64,000 bases of DNA, from assembly GCA_905214725.1 (NCBI GenBank), contig CAJMNH010000008.1, positions 42,465 to 106,464 of the forward strand. The letters are read 5' to 3'. The translations under genes were made by a program, and so were the position numbers. Positions 1 through 8,291 of the stretch are shown piece after piece. Under the pieces are notes generated by a model. It saw nothing but the letters and a program-made list of their open reading frames with translations, made no database searches and was not told where the DNA came from. Origin of the DNA: an uncultured bacterium. Lineage in GTDB: Bacteria > Bacteroidota > Bacteroidia > Bacteroidales > Rikenellaceae. Each line of letters begins with the position of its first letter. Within the stretch, counting starts at the first letter, position 1.

Positions 1-622
1 TCCCCTGACGCAACGGCAGATTGGCCGTAAAATCGCTCCATGCCGTCCACTCCGAATACTCTTTCAGTTCAAAATCGTTTTTGGCGCAAATGTCCGACAA
101 ATCCTGCAAGCGGTCGGCCGAACGGGCTTTGATCAGATCGCGCAACTTGGCCGACTGGCGGTAGTGATCCGGGAAACGCACGATACGCCCCTTGACCAGC
201 GGCCGGTCGAGCTTGAACTCCGCCTTGTGCGCATTGTAGTAAGCCGCGATATCCTGCTCGGTAAAAGTCGTGTCGATACGTTCGTCCACATAGTGCTGAT
301 CGAGTTTGCGGATCAACAGCGACTGACGGTAAGCCTCGACCTTCGCCTCGATATCTTCGGCCGAGGCGGAAAAGAGCTGTTCGGCTTCCAGCAATTTAAG
401 TTGTTTGCCGATCCATTTCCGCACGTACAGTTCGGCGAATGCAGCGCTGTCGTCGCCGGTCAGCCCTTTGGGAAGCGCCCGCCCGAGCTCCTGTTCGTCG
501 AGCGTCGCACCGCCCACCTTGGCCAACGTACGCCCGCCGCCGATATTCATCGACGGCATCTCCCGACAACCGAAAGCCGCCAGCAGCAGGACACCGACCG
601 TTATCTTCTTCGCAATTCGCAT
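1..622 (-). CDS. SurA/PPIase-like lipoprotein, partial (C-terminus beyond window)
   Basis: The reading frame opens with ATG at 622 and runs off the left edge without a stop, giving about 207 residues. The N-terminus (MRIAKKITVGVLLLAAFGC) is a lipoprotein signal peptide with the lipobox Cys at residue 19. Next comes a SurA-N-like segment (VGGATLDEQELGRALP, then a helix-rich region), which in this family precedes a PPIC-type prolyl isomerase domain; that domain is not in view. By family it should be a periplasmic chaperone or isomerase handling outer-membrane proteins. It could instead be a chaperone-only paralogue, which the missing C-terminus would decide. Confidence 0.6.
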   Translation of the reverse strand, partial: MRIAKKITVGVLLLAAFGCREMPSMNIGGGRTLAKVGGATLDEQELGRALPKGLTGDDSAAFAELYVRKWIGKQLKLLEAEQLFSASAEDIEAKVEAYRQSLLIRKLDQHYVDERIDTTFTEQDIAAYYNAHKAEFKLDRPLVKGRIVRFPDHYRQSAKLRDLIKARSADRLQDLSDICAKNDFELKEYSEWTAWSDFTANLPLRQG

Positions 623-676
623 ATCCGATGGGCAAAGATATAATTTTTACCGCAAAAGAACGCAAATCCGCTCGGA

Positions 677-1651
677 TTATTGTGCTTCGGCGGCTGCCCG
701 CTCCTGCTGCCGCAGACGCGCGATTGTCTTCCAAACCATATAACCGGCCAACAGGAAGATCCCGAGCGAAACGCCGTAAACCGCCGTATAGAGCATCCCC
801 AGACCGTGACCGGCCATCAATTCATGCAACGTGGTGTGCGCATACCCGAGCGTGAGCAGCAGCATGGCCAGCGCATTGTTGAACGCATGCAGGATAACGG
901 TGATATAAAGCGAATTGGAACGAATGTAAATAAATCCGAGTACCAGCCCCATCACGAAGGCGTTGACGACGGCCGCCGGATAAAAATGGATCACGCCGAA
1001 AAAGACCGCCGAAAAGAGCAGCCCGTAGGCAGCGCCGCCTTTGGCGCGGGCGGCGTCGAGCAGAATGCCCCGACAGAGGAACTCCTCCAAGAGCGGCGCC
1101 ATTACCACCGTGAGCAGCAGCGCCTTCACGCCCCGACCGTAGAAATCGGGAATTTCGGGCAGCAGTTGCAGCATCGGCTCCAACACGATGTTGGTCGCCG
1201 CCATCAGGATCATCCCCCACAGGATCAGCACGGGATTCAACCCCCGGGCGGCATAACGTCCCATCCGGTGATTTCCTTTGCGCAAACGGCGATAGAGCAG
1301 CGTCAGCACGATCATCAGTCCCATCGTCACCGGATAAGCATAGAAATTGAACTGCGCGGCCGCCGCCTGCGCCTGTTCCGCAACGACCTCGTCGGCGCTG
1401 TTCAACGCGGCGGCGTCCGGCATCTTCGCACCGGCAAGCAGCATCACGAGCGCCACGACCAGCTGAATGACGACAAACAGCCCCACGAGCGCCAGCAGAT
1501 CGTACCATGTGGGAAATTTGTAGCGCGGCGCAACCGGTTCAGCCGGATCAATCGGGCCGGAAGCCGCCTTTTCGCCGCCTTCCGTCGCGAGCGGGTTCGT
1601 ATCGTCTATGGAGACGGGGATTTCCTCCCCGTGCGATTTTCTGAATTTCAT
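677..1651 (-). CDS. CPBP family intramembrane metalloprotease
   Basis: A 324-residue multi-pass membrane protein. The three CPBP (Abi/CAAX protease) motifs are all present in order: EExxxR in LLEEFLCRGILLDA, FxxxH in FFGVIHFY, and HxxxN in HAFNNALA. These should coordinate the catalytic zinc. About seven hydrophobic stretches are visible. The frame stays open upstream to a TTG at 1672, but the ATG at 1651 is preferred. A TACCTTTG -7 box lies upstream on the minus strand at 1693-1686. The gene is divergent from parA. Bacterial CPBP proteins act in peptide maturation or immunity; the substrate here is unknown. Confidence 0.85.
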   Translation of the reverse strand: MKFRKSHGEEIPVSIDDTNPLATEGGEKAASGPIDPAEPVAPRYKFPTWYDLLALVGLFVVIQLVVALVMLLAGAKMPDAAALNSADEVVAEQAQAAAAQFNFYAYPVTMGLMIVLTLLYRRLRKGNHRMGRYAARGLNPVLILWGMILMAATNIVLEPMLQLLPEIPDFYGRGVKALLLTVVMAPLLEEFLCRGILLDAARAKGGAAYGLLFSAVFFGVIHFYPAAVVNAFVMGLVLGFIYIRSNSLYITVILHAFNNALAMLLLTLGYAHTTLHELMAGHGLGMLYTAVYGVSLGIFLLAGYMVWKTIARLRQQERAAAEAQ

Positions 1652-1710
1652 CGGGATAACTTTCACGATCAACGGTTCGAGAGATCAAAGGTAAGCATTT
1701 TTTCGGGAAC

Positions 1711-1744
1711 GTTGCTGAATTTCGATTTAAATTCACTAAATTTG
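1711..1744 (+). promoter_or_regulatory. Bacteroidota-type promoter of parA
   Basis: GTTG at 1711-1714 and TAAATTTG at 1737-1744 fit the -33/-7 consensus of Bacteroidota sigma factors, with spacing of 22, slightly long. It lies 25 bases before the parA ATG and should drive parA and probably the genes behind it. Confidence 0.5.
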
Positions 1745-1769
1745 CCCAATTGTAAACCCTTTTTACAAC

Positions 1770-2540
1770 ATGGCAAAAATCATCGCACTCGCAAACCAGA
1801 AAGGCGGCGTAGGGAAGACTACGACGGCCATCAATCTGGCCGCTTCGCTGGCTATTCTCGGCAAGAAAGTGCTGCTGCTCGACGCCGATCCGCAGGCCAA
1901 TGCCACGTCGGGACTGGGCTTCGATATCAACGCCGACGGCATCTACGAATGTATCACCGGCGCGCGCCGAGCCTCCGAAGTCATCCTCCGCAGCGAGGAC
2001 GTCAAGCGACTGTGGTTGCTGCCGTCGAGCATCGATCTGGTGGCCGCCGACACCGAACTCCCGAAGATGGAGGAAGGGCACTACGTCATCAAAAAAATCC
2101 TCGCCGAGGTGCGCGACGACTACGACTACGTGCTCGTCGACTGCTCGCCTTCGCTGGGCTACACCACGGTCAACGTTCTCACGGCCGCCGATTCGGTGCT
2201 GATTCCCGTGCAGTGCGAATATCTTGCCCTCGAAGGGTTGAGCAAGTTGCTCAATACGATCAAGATCGTCAAAAGCGGCCTGAATCCCGCGCTCGAAATC
2301 GAAGGGTTCCTGCTGACGATGTACATGCGCAACCGCCTGAACAATCAGGTGGCTACCGAGGTGCGCGAGCATTTCGGACCGTTGACGTTCGACACAATAA
2401 TCCAGCGCAACATTCGTTTGGGTGAAGCCCCCTCGCACGGGAAGCCCGTCATGTTGTACGACGCGGCCGCTTCGGGTTCGGTCAACTACCTCAATCTGGC
2501 CAAAGAGTTGTTGAAGAAAAACAGAATAAACGGGAAATGA
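1770..2540 (+). CDS. parA: Chromosome partitioning ATPase ParA (Soj)
   Basis: A 256-residue ParA/MinD-type P-loop ATPase. The deviant Walker A (KGGVGKTTT) is at residues 11-19, and LLLDADPQANAT and DYVLVDCSPSLG are the switch and Walker B segments. It dimerises with ATP on DNA and positions ParB-parS complexes for chromosome segregation. The length is typical for a chromosomal Soj. parB follows after 85 bases, as expected. The ATG lies just after a consensus promoter. Confidence 0.95.
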   Translation: MAKIIALANQKGGVGKTTTAINLAASLAILGKKVLLLDADPQANATSGLGFDINADGIYECITGARRASEVILRSEDVKRLWLLPSSIDLVAADTELPKMEEGHYVIKKILAEVRDDYDYVLVDCSPSLGYTTVNVLTAADSVLIPVQCEYLALEGLSKLLNTIKIVKSGLNPALEIEGFLLTMYMRNRLNNQVATEVREHFGPLTFDTIIQRNIRLGEAPSHGKPVMLYDAAASGSVNYLNLAKELLKKNRINGK

Positions 2541-2625
2541 GCATCGGCAGGCGGCCGGATATCCGGCAGGCGATGCGGGAAGCGACGCAACGGTCGGTTC
2601 TCTTTTTCATTTAATTACGGATAGT

Positions 2626-3486
2626 ATGAAACAGAAGGGATTAGGCAGGGGATTGGACGCCATTTTCGGCAACGACCACCTCGATGCGAAACTCAAACCG
2701 ATGACCGAGATGGCTGAAATCGCCGTCAGCGAGATCATTCCCAATCCCACGCAGCCGCGCACGCAGTTCGATGAGGAGGCGCTCGACGAGTTGGCCGACT
2801 CGATCCGAACGCTGGGCGTCATTCAGCCCATCACGGTCAAGCGTCAGGGCGACGGGAAATACATTATCATCAGCGGCGAACGCCGCTGGCGCGCCGCACA
2901 GCGCGCCGACGTGGAGACGCTGCCCGCCTACATTCGCGAGGTGGACGACGAAAACCTGCACGCCATGGCCCTCGTGGAAAACATCCAGCGGCAGGACCTC
3001 AACGCGATCGAAATCGCGCTGGGAATGCAGCGACTGATCGACGAGTGCAGTCTCACGCAGGACGCGCTGTCGGAGAAGGTGGGCAAGAAACGTTCGACCG
3101 TCTCCAATTTCCTGCGGCTACTCAAACTGCCCGATGAAATCCAGTTGGCGCTCAAAGAGGGACTCATCTCCGCCGGCCACGCCAAGGCTATCGCCGGAGC
3201 GCCCGCCGACAAACAGCTGCATCTGCTCAAACGCTGCATCAAGAAAGGGCTTTCCGTGCGTCAGATCGAAGATCTGGTACGTTCGCTCAACGCCGAACGC
3301 ACCGCACCGGCTGCCGAAGACGAGGAGTATCCCGAAAGCTACCTGCGGCTGGTGGAGCAGCTCGAACGTTTCTTCTCGCAGGAAATCAGCATCAAACGTT
3401 CGAAAAACGGCGGCGGCAAGATCGTCATCGATTTCGCCGACGACGCCGACATTGAAAAATTCCTCAACCGTTTCGCCGGCAACTGA
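2626..3486 (+). CDS. parB: Chromosome partitioning protein ParB (Spo0J)
   Basis: A 286-residue ParB. The N-terminal GLGRGLDAIFG box that contacts ParA is at residues 5-15. The ParB/sulfiredoxin CTP-binding domain carries GERRWRAAQRA near residue 85, and a central HTH (QDALSEKVGKKRSTVSNFLR) recognises parS. The C-terminal dimer region ends at FLNRFAGN. It loads at parS and spreads as a CTP-gated clamp. It is followed after only 3 bases by the DUF5683 gene, the standard order in Bacteroidota. Confidence 0.95.
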   Translation: MKQKGLGRGLDAIFGNDHLDAKLKPMTEMAEIAVSEIIPNPTQPRTQFDEEALDELADSIRTLGVIQPITVKRQGDGKYIIISGERRWRAAQRADVETLPAYIREVDDENLHAMALVENIQRQDLNAIEIALGMQRLIDECSLTQDALSEKVGKKRSTVSNFLRLLKLPDEIQLALKEGLISAGHAKAIAGAPADKQLHLLKRCIKKGLSVRQIEDLVRSLNAERTAPAAEDEEYPESYLRLVEQLERFFSQEISIKRSKNGGGKIVIDFADDADIEKFLNRFAGN

Positions 3487-3489
3487 CGC

Positions 3490-4767
3490 ATGAAGTTTCG
3501 CCCGGGCATACTGGTTCCGTTGCTTTCGGCTTTTCTCGCCGCGATCGTCTGTGTCTCTGCGGTACAGGCCGCAGCACCGCAGACCCCTCCGCAGGGTTCG
3601 TCCAGAGGCGGCGCGCCCGTTTCGCTCGAACGGTTCCGCGGCAAGAAAACCGTCGTGCGGGGCGGACGCATGCCCCTGCCCGACTCGCTGCGGCAGGATT
3701 CCCTGCAACGCGACTCGATGCGCTATGCGATCGACAGCACGCTGCTCCGCCTCGATTCGCTGGGCGGCGCGTCACTGCCGCAGGATTCGCTGCTGCTGCA
3801 ACTCACCGGCGGCGATTCGCTGCTGCGCGACACGCTGCTGTTGGGCTCGCTCCGCCGCGATTCGCTATTGCTCGGCAAGAGCGATACCGCACGCGTCGAG
3901 AAAAAACGGAACTGGTTCATGAGCGACTCGATGTCGCTGTCGCGCGTCTGCTGGATGTCGATCCCCATACCCGGTTACGGCCAAATCTACAACAAGCAGT
4001 ACTGGAAACTTCCCATTCTCTACGGCACGTTCGGCGCCTCGCTGACGATGTATCTCCACGAGAACAACAAGTTCAAACCGCTCAAACGCCGTTACGAGGA
4101 GCTGACGAGCCTTGAGATGTCGCGCTCGGAAGAGTTGGAAGCGGTGCAGCGCGAAATGATCCGCCACAATACGCGGCGGCAAATCTACCTGATGGCAACG
4201 ATCGGCTCCTATATCTATTTTATCGGCGACGCGGCCGTGAACTACGCCACCAACGATGTGTCGTCGGTCAAGAAGGCCACGACGCTGGCCACGATCTGCC
4301 CTGCCGCAGGGCAGATTTACAACAAGAGTTACTGGAAAGTCCCCATCGTGCTGGGCGGATTCGCCTCGATGATCTACATCATCGACTGGAACAACCGCGG
4401 CTACCAGCGGTTCAAGAAGGCCTACCGCCTGCGTTACGAATACGATCAGAAGGTCGAAGCGAACAAGAACGATCCCGAGAACAACCCCAAACCCGACGGC
4501 TCTACCGACGAATTCAAGGGACGTTACTCGGCAGACTTTCTCAAGAATCTTAAAAACAACTACCGGCGTAACCGCGACCTGAGCATTATCGCCACAGCGG
4601 GCATCTACCTGCTGCAGATCGTCGACGCACACGTCGACGCGCATCTCAAAGATTTCGACGTCTCGGACGATTTGACCATGCGCATCGAACCTTCATTCGA
4701 CTATACCTACATCGCCGGCACGGGCACTCGTCCGGTAGTCGGTTTCAACTTCATGATTAATTTCTGA
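3490..4767 (+). CDS. DUF5683 membrane-associated protein with Ser/Leu/Asp repeats
   Basis: A 425-residue protein starting with a signal peptide (residues 1-28). A low-complexity stretch at about 60-136 repeats DSLLL/RDSL-type units. The DUF5683 domain follows, with two glycine/proline-rich hydrophobic hairpins (PIPGYGQIYNKQYWKLP and CPAAGQIYNKSYWKVP) that repeat each other. The family is always found behind parAB in Bacteroidota and its function is not known. The position suggests an envelope protein made together with the partition and cell-wall genes. Confidence 0.85.
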   Translation: MKFRPGILVPLLSAFLAAIVCVSAVQAAAPQTPPQGSSRGGAPVSLERFRGKKTVVRGGRMPLPDSLRQDSLQRDSMRYAIDSTLLRLDSLGGASLPQDSLLLQLTGGDSLLRDTLLLGSLRRDSLLLGKSDTARVEKKRNWFMSDSMSLSRVCWMSIPIPGYGQIYNKQYWKLPILYGTFGASLTMYLHENNKFKPLKRRYEELTSLEMSRSEELEAVQREMIRHNTRRQIYLMATIGSYIYFIGDAAVNYATNDVSSVKKATTLATICPAAGQIYNKSYWKVPIVLGGFASMIYIIDWNNRGYQRFKKAYRLRYEYDQKVEANKNDPENNPKPDGSTDEFKGRYSADFLKNLKNNYRRNRDLSIIATAGIYLLQIVDAHVDAHLKDFDVSDDLTMRIEPSFDYTYIAGTGTRPVVGFNFMINF

Positions 4768-4788
4768 TTATCCACACCTCACACCCCG

Positions 4789-6162
4789 ATGAAAACCGTT
4801 CTGCGACATACCCTCCTCTCGACACTGCTGCTCACGCTTTGCCTCGACGCTTCGGCGGCCCTGCGCAAACGTCCCCGCAAAAAAGCGAAGAACGCACCTG
4901 AGGCCGTCGCACCCGACACGGTCTACATTGTCAAATACATCGTCGATACGGTTCACGCTCCGCACCGGCCGATTTCCAGTCGGCAGGGCTGCACGGAGTA
5001 CTCGCCCGAAGTACGTGATTCGCTCCTTTCGGGATGGTACCGACGTAACGTGGTCGCCTCTTACGACGACTTCTTCGACCGTTACGTAATGGAGGACACG
5101 ATGGGAAATTACCCCGCGGACGCGACGCCCGATTCGATCTATGCACAGCGGTTACAAGCGCTCGTGTCGCCGGTCCAACTCCCCTACAACCCCATTGTTC
5201 GGGGATACATCGCCCGTTACACCAATCCCCGCTACGGCACGATCAGCCGCATAATGGGGCTCTCGCAATACTATTTTCCGCTGATCGAGGAGGAGCTGAT
5301 CAAGGCGGGGCTTCCCGTCGAACTGCGGGCGCTGCCGATCATCGAGTCGGCGCTCAATCCCACGGCCGTATCGCGCATGGGCGCTGCGGGGCTGTGGCAG
5401 TTCATGCCCTCGACGGGCAAACTCTACGGACTGGAGGTCAATTCGCTTATCGACGAACGTTACGATCCCGTACTGGCGACCCGCGCCGCCTGCCGCTACC
5501 TGAAGGACATGTACGCCATCTTCGGCGACTGGATGCTGGCCATCGCCTCCTACAACTGCGGACCGGGCAACGTCAACAAGGCCATCGCCCGTTCGGGCGG
5601 CGGCAAGTCTTTTTGGGATATCTACGACTACCTGCCGCGTGAAACGCGCGGCTACGTACCTGCTTTCATCGGAGCCTCCTACGCCTACGCCTATCACAAG
5701 CAGCACGGCATCGAATTCACCGAGCCGCCTTTGCCGCTGGCCACCGACACGATCCGCGTGACGAAACTCATGCACTTGGGACAGGTCGCCTCGACGCTCG
5801 ACCTGCCCATCGAGGTGCTGCGCCAGCTCAATCCCCAGTATCGGCTCGACATCATCCCCGCGACCAACAAGCACTATACGCTCGTGCTGCCGCAGCAGTA
5901 TGCCTGCCGCTACATCGCCAGCGAAGAGGAGATTCAGCGCAAGGATTCGCTCTTCCTGAAAGAGTACATCAATCCGGTCAACATCGCGAAAAAACGCGCT
6001 GCAACGAGCGAATACGTCACCCACACCGTCAAACGGGGCGAAACGCTCGGCAGCATCGCCCGCAAATACAGGGTTTCGCAGCAGACGATCATGCGCGACA
6101 ACCACATCCGCAACGCCAATCGCCTGAGCATCGGTCAAAAGTTGAAAATCCGTCGCCGATGA
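4789..6162 (+). CDS. mltD: Membrane-bound lytic murein transglycosylase D-like, SLT + LysM
   Basis: 457 residues. A signal peptide (1-24) leads to a lytic transglycosylase (SLT, family 1E) domain at about 150-270. Catalytic Glu186 sits in LPIIESALNP, followed by GAAGLWQFMPSTGKLYGL and ASYNCGPGNVNKAI. A single LysM domain at 411-456 (HTVKRGETLGSIARKYRVS) binds glycan. It should cleave peptidoglycan between MurNAc and GlcNAc to form anhydro-MurNAc ends. The stop overlaps the mnmE start (ATGA at 6159-6162), so the two are translationally coupled. Confidence 0.92.
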   Translation: MKTVLRHTLLSTLLLTLCLDASAALRKRPRKKAKNAPEAVAPDTVYIVKYIVDTVHAPHRPISSRQGCTEYSPEVRDSLLSGWYRRNVVASYDDFFDRYVMEDTMGNYPADATPDSIYAQRLQALVSPVQLPYNPIVRGYIARYTNPRYGTISRIMGLSQYYFPLIEEELIKAGLPVELRALPIIESALNPTAVSRMGAAGLWQFMPSTGKLYGLEVNSLIDERYDPVLATRAACRYLKDMYAIFGDWMLAIASYNCGPGNVNKAIARSGGGKSFWDIYDYLPRETRGYVPAFIGASYAYAYHKQHGIEFTEPPLPLATDTIRVTKLMHLGQVASTLDLPIEVLRQLNPQYRLDIIPATNKHYTLVLPQQYACRYIASEEEIQRKDSLFLKEYINPVNIAKKRAATSEYVTHTVKRGETLGSIARKYRVSQQTIMRDNHIRNANRLSIGQKLKIRRR

Positions 6163-7502
6163 CCTCCCCGAACGATACCATCGCCGCTCCCGCCACTGCC
6201 GCGGGCGGTGCGATCGCCGTCGTCCGCATGAGCGGCCCCGCGGCGCTCACGATCTGCGACGCCGTATTCAGGGGAGCGAAACGTGCAAGCGACACGGCAG
6301 GCTACACCGTTCTTTACGGTACGATCGTGGACGAAGGTCGTACGCTCGACGACGTACTGGTTACCGTATTCCGCTCGCCGCACTCCTACACCGGCGAAGA
6401 CGCAGTCGAAATTTCGTGTCACGGTTCTCGGTATATCGTGCAGGAGCTGCTCGCGCTGCTGGTTCGCCGCGGCGCCCGCATGGCAACGCCCGGCGAATTT
6501 ACCTCGCGCGCATTTTTGGCAGGGAAACTCGACCTATCGCAGGCCGAAGCGGTCGCCGACCTGATCGCCTCCGGTTCGCGCGCATCGCATGCACTGGCCG
6601 CCGACCAGATGCGCGGCGGCTACTCCGCCGAGTTGGAAACGCTGCGCGGCGAGTTGCTCCGGCTGACCTCCCTGCTCGAACTGGAACTGGATTTCGGCGA
6701 AGAGGAGGTGGAATTCGCCGACCGCGAAGAGCTGCGGCGCACGATGGAACGGATCGGAGCGAAGATCAACGCCCTGACCGGCTCCTTCGCCTTAGGCAAC
6801 GCCATCAAGGAGGGGATCGCCGTGGCGATCGTCGGCCGTCCCAATGTAGGGAAAAGCACCCTGCTCAATCGGTTGCTCAATGAGGAGCGGGCGCTGGTAT
6901 CGGAAATTCCGGGCACGACGCGCGACCTCGTCGAAGCCACGCTGAACCTCGACGGCATCCTCTACCGGTTCATCGACACGGCGGGCCTGCGCACGACCGA
7001 CGATACGATAGAGCGTATGGGCATCGAACGGGCATACGCCAGCATCGCACGCGCTCAGATCGTCGTGCAGGTAATCGACGCGGCCGATCCCGAGATCGAA
7101 CCTCTCGATCTTCGCCCCGATCAACGCCATCTTCTCGTCGTTAACAAAATCGACCGGATCGACCCGACGACCGGATGCACATCATTGCCCGACGGGGCGC
7201 TTCTTCTTTCAGCCCGCAACGGGAAGGGGATGGAACGGCTGCTCGACACGCTGCGCACAGCAGTCGACACCTCGGCGCTCGACGACGGCGAAACGATCGT
7301 CTCCAACAGCCGCCACTACGAAGCGTTGCGCCTCGCCCGCACGGCCCTCGACGCAGCCCTTGACGGACTGAACGAGCTTCCCCCCGATCTGCTCAGCGAA
7401 GAGATTCGGCAGGTGATCTACCATCTGGGCACCATCACCGGCGAAATTACCAACAACGAAGTCTTGGAACAGATTTTTTCGAAGTTCTGTATCGGAAAGT
7501 AA
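6159..7502 (+). CDS. mnmE: tRNA modification GTPase MnmE (TrmE)
   Basis: 447 residues. It has the N-terminal tetrahydrofolate-binding domain (DTIAAPATAAGGAIAVVRMS), a helical domain with an inserted G domain (GRPNVGKSTLLN, DTAGLR, NKID), and the C-terminal CIGK with the conserved Cys that ends the protein. With MnmG it installs the cmnm5 group on U34 of certain tRNAs. The protein is complete even though an accessory island begins directly behind it. The 3' end of mnmE is a known insertion site for islands such as SGI1 in Salmonella, which fits the diverged second copy at 7757-7831. Confidence 0.96.
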   Translation: MTSPNDTIAAPATAAGGAIAVVRMSGPAALTICDAVFRGAKRASDTAGYTVLYGTIVDEGRTLDDVLVTVFRSPHSYTGEDAVEISCHGSRYIVQELLALLVRRGARMATPGEFTSRAFLAGKLDLSQAEAVADLIASGSRASHALAADQMRGGYSAELETLRGELLRLTSLLELELDFGEEEVEFADREELRRTMERIGAKINALTGSFALGNAIKEGIAVAIVGRPNVGKSTLLNRLLNEERALVSEIPGTTRDLVEATLNLDGILYRFIDTAGLRTTDDTIERMGIERAYASIARAQIVVQVIDAADPEIEPLDLRPDQRHLLVVNKIDRIDPTTGCTSLPDGALLLSARNGKGMERLLDTLRTAVDTSALDDGETIVSNSRHYEALRLARTALDAALDGLNELPPDLLSEEIRQVIYHLGTITGEITNNEVLEQIFSKFCIGK

Positions 7503-7507
7503 ATGCT

Positions 7508-7542
7508 GATTACCAGTGATTAGTAACGATTAATAACGATTA
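7508..7542. repeat. Four GATTA repeats at exact 10-base spacing
   Basis: GATTA begins at 7508, 7518, 7528 and 7538, all in one helical phase, between the mnmE stop and its terminator. Phased short direct repeats next to an attachment site are typical of arm-type binding sites for integrase or excisionase. This role is inferred. Confidence 0.5.
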
Positions 7543-7544
7543 GG

Positions 7545-7574
7545 AAGTCGCTCAAAATGAGCGACTTTTGTTTT
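7545..7574 (+). terminator. Intrinsic terminator behind mnmE
   Basis: A perfect 9-bp stem (AAGTCGCTC, loop AAAAT, GAGCGACTT) is followed by a T-rich tail. It lies 43 bases after the mnmE stop and closes the parA-mnmE operon. Confidence 0.85.
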
Positions 7575-7756
7575 ATCTATTTTCTCATCGACTATCATCG
7601 GTGAGCATCTTTTATCAATTTTTTCCGCCCCATTTCCGCCCCGGCGTCAAACGTCGCTTGGGAAAAATCTCCCGGCTCCAATATCGTGGATATTTGGAAC
7701 GGAGAGAAACGAGCAGCAACGAAGTGATACGAGGAGATACGAAATGGGCGAAAAGA

Positions 7757-7831
7757 GATATTCGCCAAGTCATTTACAACCTCGGCGAAATTTCGGGAGA
7801 AATCACCACTAATATTCTTAAATACATTTTT
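7757..7831 (+). pseudogene. Diverged duplicate of the mnmE 3' end (attachment-site remnant)
   Basis: These 25 codons encode DIRQVIYNLGEISGEITTNI followed by LKYIF. They closely match the MnmE C-terminal segment IRQVIYHLGTITGEITNNEV that ends about 290 bases upstream. The two differ at many nucleotide positions and the copy has AT-rich codons, so it is not a recent local duplication. It reads best as the mnmE end carried in or displaced by an integrated element, that is, an old att site. It stops short of the FSKFCIGK end. The open frame extends upstream to about 7568, but that part is not recognisable. Confidence 0.65.
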
Positions 7832-8011
7832 ATGAGCAGCATGATTCAGATTAAAAAGGTATGTCAGTATTGCGGTAAAGAGTTTATCGCACACACTACG
7901 GTTACAAAGTATTGTTCGCATAAATGTGCGCAGCACAACTACAAGAAACAAAAACGAGAGGAGAAACTTGAAAAAGTTCTCGAAGAACAAAAACATTCTA
8001 ATGTTAATTGA
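7832..8011 (+). CDS. Truncated zinc-ribbon protein of Bacteroides mobile elements
   Basis: 59 residues with two CxxC-type pairs (CQYCGKEFIAHTTVTKYCSH, then Cys) followed by a Lys/Glu-rich helix. In Bacteroidota mobile elements this N-terminus normally leads into helix-turn-helix (excisionase-like) domains next to the integrase. Here the frame stops at 8011. A Lys-rich continuation sits in another frame (about 8001-8123), spanning a run of nine C at 8052-8060, so the gene is likely frameshifted and truncated. It starts directly at the end of the mnmE-like remnant. It is probably non-functional. Confidence 0.55.
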   Translation: MSSMIQIKKVCQYCGKEFIAHTTVTKYCSHKCAQHNYKKQKREEKLEKVLEEQKHSNVN

Positions 8012-8163
8012 AAAAACGGTAAAACCGACCCCTAAAAAAACGGAGGAAGATGCCCCCCCCCTAAAGTTGAAGCGTAAAAAGAGTTCAAAGTTGTTGTCCG
8101 GATTAGGGTCTAAAAGGATATGATTCTGCCCGGGTTAAACAACATTTTTTTTGTAGGTCTTGT

Positions 8164-8218
8164 ATCCCGGCTTATTACGAGAACCCCACTTAGTTCTCGC
8201 CCATAAAACGGTCGGGAT
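8164..8218 (-). other. Predicted two-tier RNA hairpin in the minus-strand leader
   Basis: On the minus strand, directly downstream of the promoter at 8263-8236, CGAGAAC pairs with GTTCTCG (8199-8193 with 8184-8178) inside an outer ATCCCG/CGGGAT stem. No coding frame follows on this strand before mnmE. This could be a leader or a small RNA cut off from its gene. Confidence 0.35.
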
Positions 8219-8235
8219 TGTGTCGACCAACACTG

Positions 8236-8278
8236 CAAATATAACTATTTGTTCTAAAAGAACAAAAGAGTAGTTTTG
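8236..8278. promoter_or_regulatory. Divergent consensus promoters sharing a palindromic operator
   Basis: Plus strand: TTTG at 8248-8251, 19 bases, TAGTTTTG at 8271-8278. Minus strand: TTTG at 8266-8263, 19 bases, TATATTTG at 8243-8236. Between the -33 and -7 boxes of both lies a perfect 7-bp palindrome, TTGTTCT-AAA-AGAACAA (8249-8265). This has the layout of a repressor-controlled phage or element switch. The plus-strand promoter now faces the end of the IS21 remnant about 14 bases away, so its gene has been lost. Confidence 0.65.
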
Positions 8279-8291
8279 CAGCCGCAGGCGT

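Noticed and set aside
680..2425. Long plus-strand open frame opposite the CPBP gene and overlapping parA
   Set aside because: It is an antisense/out-of-frame shadow caused by high GC; composition is rich in Arg/His/Gln with no family match, while both real genes are clear.
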